From contig NC_052018.1 of the NCBI RefSeq assembly GCF_015832195.1, positions 69,997,666 through 70,061,665 of the forward strand: 64,000 nucleotides of DNA, given 5' to 3'. This DNA is from Motacilla alba alba. Its lineage: Eukaryota > Chordata > Aves > Passeriformes > Motacillidae. Position 1 is the stretch's first letter. Every line of letters begins with the position of its first letter. Below, in pieces: positions 41,401 through 50,759 of the stretch. Both the position numbers and the translations under genes were made by a program. Under the pieces are notes generated by a model, which did not search any database, had not been told where the DNA came from, and saw only the letters and a list, made by a program, of their open reading frames with translations.

Positions 41401-44400
41401 CTAATCAGCTAATCATCAGTGCTCTATTTTCTGAAGCCAAGGAGCTACAAAGCTCTTCATATTGTGCATTCTGAAAGGACACTGACATGCAAACCTCCAC
41501 ACTGGCAGAGAAAAATACACAGGAGTTGGAAATAAAGTGAAAACTTCCTCTCTGCCTCTGTCCTCTGTTCCTTCCTCCTTTCTTCTCTCCCTCACTGCTA
41601 AAAACAACTAAAAAAAAAAGTTGGCATTTTGCTGTATTCCCTAGGCAGTAAGTAAGAACCAGATTGGTCCTTGTGGTGCACTTTGGTTATGTTTGGGTTT
41701 TTTTTAATCCCCCTTCCTGTAGCATTATTCTCACTAATAACACGAGGACTTAAAAAAGACTAAAGGCTCCCAGGGTTGCCACTGGGAAATTTTCACGCAG
41801 AAGCTACAGCGTATTTTCCCCACTGCAGTAGATCCTCTTATCTGGTTCATTATCAGTAGAATCCCCTGTACACTAAAATCCAGAGGCAGCAAAATACTCA
41901 GGCATGTGCTTAGAGATAAGCTCATCCTGACATGGTTTGCTAGATGAAGACCTATAGACAAAAAAAACTGTTATGGAGAAACCGTGCTACCATATGGACA
42001 TCCTCTCGATTGTCACACTGCTTCCACATCTACATATGCTTTTCAGGCTGAAAGCTGGAGAAGAATGTAGTACATACATTTCAACAGCCCTTTTGCTTCC
42101 CTGCAAAGCCAGTAGTGAAATCTATTTAGCCTTTAACACCCAGCTCTGAATCCTAGCGAAGGAGGGAGGTCAAAAATTAATGGTGCAGCCTAAGCTGAAG
42201 CCAAAATCCTAAGTGTTTGTTTTTTTAAAAAAAAGGAAAGCAAACAAGAACAATAAGTGGGAGGCCTGACTGTTATTAGGAAGCATTTTAATTCCAGTCT
42301 GTACAACAAATGCTCTTCAGCTACATGAAGCAGATAAAAAATGTCTGCAGATTTCAGTAGCATCCTGTCGAGCAGGTTTGCAAAATAAAGACAGATGGCA
42401 AAGGATTATATTTAATTCTTTTTCCTAATTCATCTTTTTCCTGACCATTCCACTGCACTCAGTCTAACTGGAGAGATTTACCAGCTTAACTTTCCCTCTG
42501 TAGCTTACAGTGACAAACCACATAGTAGATTTGTAACTTCCCATCATTAGGAATGTTTAATTGGACACTACTGCTTTTCATCAGCTGCCTTTAAATGCTG
42601 CTTGTGAACACAGGATGTTTACAGCATTACAACAGTTGAACTCTAGCTTTATTTTTAAAGTAAACATCCTAAAAAGCCCAGGAATATTGTAGTGTTTCTG
42701 GTGAATGTAGCTGTCCTGCTCAGTCAAAGAAGAACTTCACGCTGGAATCTCTTACACAGATGTGCACAATCTCACAACACAACAGCAGTGTCCTTAAGAT
42801 ACCTTGCTGTTTCTTTCCTGTGCTGGTTTCTCCCCATGCAGATAAAGCAAGGAAGCTGTGTAGCACAGCCCTGATAACACTGGAAGTGTGTAGCCCGTGA
42901 CTCAGTGCAGAGGGTCCGTGCTGCACTCACAGCTCCTCCCTGCCTGCCTGATCCTGCTCTTTCTTCTTCTCCACTTCATTACTTAGTGCTGCTTTTTAAA
43001 ATTCCCGCTGTTTTTTGATGTCTTGGTTTTCAAACACCTGGCTTGAGACATGCTGACCCTGATGATCCCAGGTGCTGCCATTCAGTAATAGCTCCTTACA
43101 GGATCACTGGGGAACTGCTGGTATTCAGCACCTTCCTAAACGTAGTTTACAGTAGTCTTCAGAGAAATGAGGAAGACTGTATCCAGTATATGACCAACCT
43201 GTGCTGCCCTCTCTGCTCCTCCCAATTGCTTTTAGATAGTCCTTAGGTTCTCTGTGCATTTATCATTCTTCCCTTTGAGTTTCTAAATTTTTCCAGTGGA
43301 AAAAAATCCAAGAAATGGCAGTTACTTTTCTTCCTGTACCTTTCCTTTTAGTTTCTCTCCTCTTCTTTTCTTTGCTATCACTTGCTTTCTTTTCACCAGA
43401 AAAAAACCTGAGAGGCACATGTCAGTGACAACAGCACCATCTTCTGTTCTGCAGAGATCAGGAAGGCTTCCCTCTTGTGTCTGAGCGCTTCAGACATGAG
43501 TCTGATGGAAAAATCTGGAGCTACTGCTGGATCTGAACTAACTCTTCACAAGTTTCAATGTCTGAACAACTCTGAATGTATGCGGGGCAATATGTGTGCA
43601 TGAAAGGCGGCAAGGAGTTCTCACAGCACTCCTCTCTGTGAGACATCTTTACATTTGCCTTTTACTCCTCTCCTCACAAAAGTTCAGTTGCAAACACTGG
43701 GCTCCTTTTCTCTGCAGCTTGACACATTGATGATTTCTGGGTTTGTTCATTTATTTGTTTAGCACAATTAGTGTTACCCTTACTATCCACCAATAGTACT
43801 GTACTAATTGTCACCAGGGAAAATATGCAGCACCAATAAGACGCACACAGAGAAGGGATCAGCTTATCAGTCCACACAGAAGGCCATAGATCACAGAAGG
43901 TCATAGAACACATGCTGCCTCAAATTTGTGTCACTGCGACAACAAAGGGTTGTTTGGGATATAATAGAGGAAAATGAGGTGGGAGTTAGCCCAAGATAAA
44001 CATTAAGTCTCACTTGAAAGACTAATACATGGCCAACTCAGACTAGCAGCATGGGTAGGTCAGTGTGAAGTCAGTGTCTTGCTATCAGATGAGAGAATGA
44101 GGAAGGATAGATTAATGGGTCTGGAAATGGAAAGGGAAAAGAAACAGCATGTGTTTGATGTAGCACAGAAGAGGGAAGCAGCAGAGGGACATCAAGGGAG
44201 GGGTAGCAAGGTCAAAACAGCAGGTTAAGAAGCAGATCTTCACAACAGCAAGATCTAATTAGGGTAAGATTGCTTTTGTTAAGCCAGGAAAGGGGATGTG
44301 GATGTGATACACCAACAGATCAGATAGTAATTTTTAAGTATGTGAGTAGATAGGAATGTGCCTGTTTTGGGGAAATTCTGCATACAGACTTTGCAATATA

Positions 44401-47400
44401 AAGGGTTTATTCATCTTTCATAAAGAAGCTTGGGGATAGAAATGTGGAGCTAGTAACTCAACAGGCAGCTTGTGAGCAATCATAGCTGATATACTGTAAT
44501 AACAGCAGACAGGATAGTCAGGTTGGGATATATGAAACAGACTGGGATGTCACAGAGGACAAACACCAGGCTCACTGGATGTGGGTAATAAGTTCAGAAA
44601 CTAAAGGGAGGAGGGAGAGAAGGTGATGGCTGAAGGGACTAGCTGGAGGGACAAGCTGAATCTCATTTTGAAAGGATGAAGATTAATACATGTTTGCATT
44701 GTGATGTGAAAGAGCTGGAAAGATAATTTGTAGGGTTGGGGAGGCAAATGAAACAAGCACTGGAGGATGAGGAGATAACAGCACAACCACCTTCTGGAAA
44801 TTGTTGTGACCAGCTTTCCTGCTGCATATCAATAATTTCCTCTTTCAGTTAGAACACTTCTGCCTCTATCTCTCTTAGCAAAACGTTTTTCTTAGGGAAA
44901 ACGGACAAAAATTAGGCAATTTTCTTCTTTCTCACCTCCTGTAGATTTCTTTTTTCTTTTCCCCTGGCAGAGAGGGGAAGTGCTGTCTCAGAGTGAGAAT
45001 CATATAAAAGCTATGTGTGCTGCTGATTTTCTGCACAACAGCACTGAGGAAATCTAGAAGAGAACATGAATATATGTAACCATAATAACTGTTACGGTTT
45101 ATTGCATGGAGCACATCTGGGCTTTTAATGTCACTATTGTGTGGGAGAGATGTGGTGGGAAATTTTCTGCATAACTTTCAGAAATTTCCCATTTCATTCT
45201 CCTGCATGCAGTGGGAGAGGGAAGAAAAGTGCCATGTGTCTGGTCCCCCTAGAGACCTTACACTGTGCAAACACACTCCCACAGACTCCTGTAAGTAAAA
45301 AAAAGTCATGGTGCAGGGTTAGGTGAGCCTTCCTCTTTATGCACTGTGCAGAATTACCTGTAAATGTGCAGGTGGTAATATGGGACTTCCATGAGAACAA
45401 ATGTATGTTGTGTGATCTAAAACCATCGTTGAAACTAAGCTTTTTAAAGACATAGACTTAGCCTGGGTTCTAATAATCCATGGTGCCTCAGCACCTTAGC
45501 AGTGGCTTTATGGCAACGGCATAATACATGCTTCCAAAACTGTAAGTGGGGATTTCCAAGACTTGTAATTTTCTGTCATTTCTACTGTGGTTTTGTCCAT
45601 AATCCTTTTCTAAGGTAACCAATAACTAGAATGATAATCCAGAAAATTTTTCTAGTACAGAATTTCTTGTTTGTGTGATCACAGGGGAAAGCAATTACAT
45701 AAGAACAAGTATACGTTTGTCCAAAAGAATATGCAGGTAAACTAAAGACACTGATTTTTTAACTATGAGTCTGAGGAAGGAACCTCAGTCCTCTCATATT
45801 GCTAAAATGGTGTAGAATTATGGATGCTGATGAAAACCAATAAACTACTACTGCAAAGCCTTTAAATTATAAAATCAGCCCAAATTTGGTCAACTTGTTG
45901 TCATGTGCTGAAAACCCACACCATCAGCAGAGGTACTGTTACAAAGTTCAGATAAAAAACAATGATAATACATTTCTCATCATTGTCCTGCCTCTCATTG
46001 GCAGGACAGTAATAGTATTAGTATTATTATTATCAGTAATAGTATTAAATGACACGGAGAGACCCTGGTTAAGGAAGCAGAGTATGAAGTAAGCTCTACA
46101 TCTGGAGTTACAAGGAGCTGAGAATCATTTTGTGGCATACAGATAGAAGTGGCCCATGAAAGGGATATGTTCAGACTGGCCATTTATTTCAGGGCTGTCT
46201 GCAATTGTGGTGGACTGCTTTTGATATTTCAGGCAATTCCTCTTTTTAAGATAGACTAATCGGATTGAGGGAGAATATCTGGCATAACAGAAATAAAGAA
46301 AGAAAGCATCTACAAGATGTCATCAAAAAAAAAATCAAGGTATTTCAGCCTTGGATCTAGGCCATATGCTGAGTTTGGAGGGGACCTGGAGAGGTCAGGG
46401 AATACAGAGTACCTTATAAATAGGAGTGCAGAGTACATGAGAGATTGGCAGGTGTGGAATGTTCTGAGTGTTGAGGCACTCTAGTGCAGCAAACCTAGGC
46501 TGAAAGGGCTTTGGGACCCTGCGAGTGCCTACTAACTAAAACTTAGTACCTTGTTTCAGACACACAGAAACATGTTTCATAGGAGGAATTGTTACAATGT
46601 GCTGTAGTAAACACTATGCTTACAGTTGAAATCTCTTACATGCCATAATATATTTTGTTTTTCTATTTGCTCTCTAGTAATTTTTTCATTTCCACTTATA
46701 GCATGCAGTCTGATGAATTGTGGGAGTTCCTTTTACCAGGCTTGAAGCAGTGCTAAGCAGGGGATCCCTTCTTACCATAGCTTTACTCTTCCCTTCCTGG
46801 CATCTGTAACTAAATGAAGAGTTAATGGTCTGCAAGACAACTAGTAATCAAAACAGAATCAAATATACTATGTGTTGTGCTGTTTCTTCATTGTTGTCTG
46901 AATTCTGCTCTGCCTTTAGTTTTATCACAGTGGGGTGCCAAATCTAAAGTCTTATCACACCAATTTAAACAACAGCATTTAAATTTGAACTGTTCCTCTG
47001 TAGATTGTCTTATCAGACAAAAAGGGAGGTCAGGCTTGGGGAGCTTCTGAGTTGAATATAATGATAATAAAACAAAAAAACAAGCCAGAAAGGTGGATAT
47101 GGAGTTAAGAGAGAGAAAATGAGCAAGCATTTTGTAATATTCAGAAGATTTTGTAATTTTCAGGTGTTAAAAACCACACCATTCACACCCTCATACCATA
47201 GTTGTTAAGTGCCTTGATGTTAGCACCCTAAATTTGTCCCAAGATCGTGTCCTGTTTTGTTTTCTCCACTTTCCAAGATTATCCCAACCACTTCTGCCTT
47301 CTTCCTAAGCCAGCCCTGCTCTGAGGCCCCCAACCTTTTATATTTGAGTAAAATGTATAATTTGAATTGGTTTCTTGAGCTTTTACTAGATTCTGTAATT

Positions 47401-47401
47401 T
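38481..47401. other. Intergenic, no gene recognised
   Basis: AT-rich unique sequence with few open frames above 70 codons. A purine-rich stretch spans about 43.96-44.8 kb, and an ATT-rich patch lies at about 46010-46045. Confidence 0.65.
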
Positions 47402-47442
47402 TTGTGTAACAGAACACACAAAAAGTGTGTTCTGTTACACAA
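47402..47442. repeat. 18-bp perfect inverted repeat with 5-nt loop
   Basis: The arms at 47402-47419 and 47425-47442 are exact reverse complements (outer ends TTGTGTAAC and GTTACACAA) around an AAAAA loop. Pairing does not extend beyond the 18 bp. It lies in intergenic AT-rich sequence 454 bp left of the solo LTR. It is shorter than a normal microRNA precursor. Confidence 0.9.
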
Positions 47443-47891
47443 GGCACATGGAAGCCATTTTAGCTGGAGGGTTTAAAAGAATTCATTTCCACCTTCTTTT
47501 TTTCAGAATATATTGCATATATAGTCACAGTACAGGCTCAATTCCAATAAGAAAATTCAGTGACTTTGCAGTCAGTAGGATCTCAAAGATAAAAAAATTC
47601 TAAAAAAGTTTGGAGAAAATGGATAGCCAGGAAAAGGAGAGATTACTCACGAATTTGGAGAGGAGTGATTAAGTGGAACCTCGCTTGGAAAACTTGCAGT
47701 AAGTGTTTCTTGTTCATCAGACTCTAAGCAACTACATCTTGGCCAAAGTAATGCCCACACCCATTAGAAAGCACTTTGTGCTGTGCCAGGAATTTGCTAT
47801 CCGCTGCTTTCACAGGAACAGAAGCTCCAGGTTTGCCTTTTCCTATGACCACATCTTCTAGGAGAGTAGTTTGCCACCACTTTTGACATGC

Positions 47892-47896
47892 AGAGC
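47892..47896 (+). repeat. Left target-site duplication of the solo LTR
   Basis: AGAGC, directly adjoining the LTR's initial TG and identical to 49261-49265. Confidence 0.85.
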
Positions 47897-48261
47897 TGTC
47901 GTGGTTTGAGAGGAAATGAGTTTTTGGGAGGTGGTAGTGGTCAAACCAATAGGTGCTCAGATGTGGATATTGGCACCTGGTTTGACCATTGAGGATATGG
48001 ATCCGCCTCTGAGAACACAGGGGTTAAAAGCGAGGAGCTCCCAGGGGATCGTCCTCTTTTGGTTCCAGTCGGAGGAGAGTTCAGACCTCCCCTGCCCAGC
48101 TTCGGGCTGGGCGGGGGAGGGGAAAGCCATGCGGCCGAGGGAGGTGGGCCAGAGCCTTGGGTAGAGACGGGAGGCGATGGCTTGGACAAGAGTGAGTTCC
48201 CCACAGAGACGGAGGGGTGGAAGAACTCGGAGAGGCAGTGGGCAGCCCCCCTTTCTCAAAA

Positions 48262-48280
48262 GGGAGAGAGAGAGAGAGAG
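48262..48280 (+). repeat. (GA)n microsatellite within the LTR
   Basis: About nine GA units just before the internal 10-bp inverted repeat of the solo LTR. Confidence 0.8.
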
Positions 48281-48282
48281 GT

Positions 48283-48315
48283 GCCAGTGCTACCTTGAAA
48301 TTCGATAGCACTGGC
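48283..48315. repeat. 10-bp perfect inverted repeat inside the LTR
   Basis: GCCAGTGCTA (48283-48292) and TAGCACTGGC (48306-48315) are exact reverse complements separated by 13 nt. A (GA)n tract lies just upstream at 48262-48280. It could fold as a stem-loop in LTR transcripts. No known role. Confidence 0.7.
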
Positions 48316-49260
48316 CTGGCCGAGGAAGAGAAGGGGGGGGGCAATGGGTAGAGTGCCCAGCGGAGCCGGCGGAGCTAGCGTGGGAGTTCGAGATAAGCAG
48401 AGACTGTGATTTTAACCCTTCTGTGAGACGATGGAAAACCTTGCAAATGCTGATCCTCCGGGAGCTGAGGGAGGAGAGAAACGGATAAGAAGGAACGCGC
48501 AAGTGTGATGCAGAGTTGTGTAAGTGAAGAAGGACTGGGAGAAGTTGAGAGAATCCTAGGTGGAGGAGATGATGGAGTGGCTTTTGGCTGGACTTTTCTT
48601 GTATAGCCATGGATAGAACCTTTCCTGTAATACAGAGACTGCATTTTAGGGGGAGGCGGTGCCAAAGGAGTGATGTGAGCGGAGACGACAGGTGATGAAA
48701 TGATGGTGAGACCCCTCGGCCCCAGGGGGTGAAATATTGGGGGGGACTGGTGTCCCGAAAAGGTGAGAGACTGTTGTTCTCTTCTGGAACTGGGCAAGGC
48801 ATCCTTGAAAGGGGAAACCCTAAAAGCAGCTCTGGTCCATGTGCAGTGGTGAGAGCACTGAACATGGAAGGAAGAAGTCACGACGTGTAGTTGCTGAGTG
48901 ACGGGGATTTACCTGTGGTAGCACAAGGGGGGGCTCTTCTCTCCTCGATGAAATGAGAAGTGATTGTCGGAAGGGTGGAGATGGACTGTGTTGATTATTT
49001 GAAGAGTGATGGACTGGATAAAGATCTAAGGTTTTGTGCTATTCTGTGAGAATTGAGTGGGGGGAGGAGAAATGTTTAAAAGGTTTTCCATTCTGCTCTG
49101 TGTGTTCATTTTATTGTAATTGTGTGATAATAAAGTTTTTTTCCTTGTTCACAAGTGGAGGCCTGCTTTGCTCTGTCTCTGATCGCATCTCACAGCGGAC
49201 ACCAGGGGAAGATGGGTTTTCATGGGGGCACTGGCATTGGGCCAGCGTCAAACCATGACA

Positions 49261-49265
49261 AGAGC
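49261..49265 (+). repeat. Right target-site duplication of the solo LTR
   Basis: AGAGC, directly after the terminal CA of the LTR and identical to 47892-47896. The perfect match suggests a fairly recent insertion. Confidence 0.85.
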
Positions 49266-49821
49266 TCAAAGTTTATTTTTCATGGGAATTGCAATCTCTC
49301 GAGGTGAATTTACACTTACTGGAAACCAGCTTGATTTTCCGAGTTAAGTTTTGGCTGCACCGGTACATTGAACTGCACAGGAGTTGTTGTTCTCTGCCCC
49401 AGTGCTGGTGACCTTCTAACAAGCCAACAGCAGGGAGCCAGCATCCAGGAATGCCTCTGACCTGAGGCAGACACAAGGCACTCAGGCAAACCTCTGGTAC
49501 ACTCTGATGAGGGCAGCGAACTGTTCAGCAACTTCTTTTGGCATAAATGGTTAGAACAAATATAGCAGGTGGGAAAACTGGGCATTTTGTGTATTACTGC
49601 TGCCTGATCTTGCCTTGTAATGCGCATGAAGAGTAGAGAGAGATTTTTTGGCACACAAGGATGGAACCTCACCCCCCAAGGGAGAGGCTCGCACCTGGGA
49701 TGATATATCCATTATGCCTCCCGTGCTGGGCCAGGATGTGCTGAGCAGCCGCCACGGCTGGCAACGCTCACGAAGGCGGGTTATGACCCAAAGATGTAGA
49801 ATATTTGACATGCACACACAC
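49266..49821. other. Spacer between solo LTR and TARBP1 CpG island
   Basis: 556 bp of ordinary composition linking the LTR to the promoter. No repeat recognised. It may contain distal promoter sequence or 5' UTR if transcription starts upstream of the CpG island. Confidence 0.6.
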
Positions 49822-49930
49822 GCGGCCAAACCAGTCAATCACACCGCGCTTTCGCCTCCCGCCGCCCCTCGTGGGCCCCGCCCGCCCCCGCCTGCGCAGC
49901 CGCCGTTCCTCCTCCGCCTCCCCCCGCGCG
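49822..49930 (+). promoter_or_regulatory. TARBP1: TARBP1 core promoter region (TATA-less, GC boxes)
   Basis: GC-rich sequence just upstream of the start codon. It contains overlapping Sp1-type GC boxes (CCCCGCCC at 49876-49883 and CCCGCCCCC at 49881-49889) and a palindromic CTGCGCAG at 49892-49899 that resembles an NRF1 half-site. No TATA box is visible. The transcription start site cannot be fixed from sequence, but dispersed starts are typical for this promoter class. Confidence 0.6.
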
Positions 49931-50759
49931 ATGGAGGTGGTGCTGGCGGACGCGCTGCTGTCGCGCTGCGGGGACCGCGCCGCGCTGCTGCGGGCGCTCA
50001 GCGCGCCGCTCTCCGCCGAGCGGGCGGAGGCGCTGCGCCTGCTGCTGCAGCGCCTGGCGGCGGGCGGCCCGGCGGCGGCGGGCGAGGCGGAGGCGCTGCG
50101 GCGGGCGGCCTGGGAGGTGGCGCTGGAGCGGTGCCGGCCGCTGCTGCGGGGCGGGGAGGGCGCGGCGGGCGGCGGGGAGCGGGCGCGGGCGGCGCGGGGC
50201 GCGCTGCGGCACTGCGTGCAGCTCTGCGGGGCGCCGCTGGCGGCGCGCCTGGCCAAAGACGCGCTGGCCGAGCTGGCGGCGGGCGGCGGGGCGGCCGCGC
50301 AGGAGGCGGCCGTGGAGGCGCTGGTGGCGGCGGCGCCGCGGCTGGAGGAGCCGGAGCTGCTGTCGCGGTGCGCGGCGGCGGCGCTGGCGCTGGTGCGGGA
50401 GGAGGGCGAGGGCGAGGCGGCGGCGGCGCTGGTGGCCGGGCGGCTGCTGCCGGCGCTGGGCGCGAACGGAGCGGCGCTGCCGCGCGTCTGGGAGGGGCTG
50501 CTCGGCGCGGGCGGGGCGCCGCGGGCCGGGAGGGCGCTGCTGGCGCTGAGCGCCTTGGCGGACGCGCTGCTGCCGCGGGCCCCCGCGGGGCCGGGGCTGG
50601 ACGCGCGGCTGTGCCCGCGGTTCTGGCGGCTGGTGCAGGAGGGCCTGACGGAGCGGGACGGGCTGTGCCGCAAGCGGGCCCGCTACCTGCTGAAGCGAGC
50701 GCTGGACCTGAGCGGCGGGCAGCGCGCCGAGCTGCGCTGCGCCCCGGACGGCGGACAAG
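49931..50759 (+). CDS. TARBP1: TARBP1 exon 1 (residues 1-276)
   Basis: The first coding exon starts at ATG 49931 (peptide [15 protein letters not shown]), matching the human start MEWVLAEALLS. The context is strong (G at -3 and G at +4). The frame is open further upstream but has no in-frame ATG there, only a TTG at 49805, so 49931 is the best start. The exon ends in phase 1 at a CAAG|GTACGG donor. It encodes an Ala/Leu/Arg-rich helical region, ending near [14 protein letters not shown], which is conserved with human. The GC content is extreme, almost every third codon position is G or C, and other frames on both strands are also open, so the long alternative ORFs here are compositional shadows. 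Confidence 0.95.

Larger units (their letters stand above)
47897..49260 (+). mobile_element. Solo LTR of an avian endogenous retrovirus (1364 bp)
   Basis: A complete LTR with TG..CA ends. The left end reads TGTCGTGGTTTGA and the right end TCAAACCATGACA, inverse copies with one mismatch. A perfect 5-bp duplication, AGAGC, flanks it (47892-47896 and 49261-49265). A poly(A) signal AATAAA at 49129-49134 lies 126 bp before the right end, followed by a T-rich stretch and a U5-like segment, which favours + orientation. An opposite-strand AATAAA also exists near 49110, so orientation is not certain. There is no primer-binding site and no gag, pol or env sequence beside it, so it is the product of LTR-LTR recombination. 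The 5-bp duplication fits the ERVL-like class. The ends resemble songbird LTRs, from memory. It ends 670 bp upstream of the TARBP1 start codon. Confidence 0.88.

Noticed and set aside
48290..48865. 191-residue open frame on the minus strand inside the LTR (and a 168-residue one at 48375-48881).
   Set aside because: It runs antisense through LTR regulatory sequence, has a Ser/Pro/Leu-rich composition typical of the complement of a purine-rich strand, and shows no retroviral or cellular domain.
47897..49260. Possibility that the repeat is a DNA transposon because of its inverted ends.
   Set aside because: The TG..CA ends, 5-bp duplication, poly(A) signal near the 3' end and U5-like tail fit an LTR better, and no transposase sequence is present.
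49768..50758. 301- and 307-residue minus-strand open frames opposite exon 1.
   Set aside because: They are complement shadows of the stop-poor GC-rich exon, with no recognisable domain.
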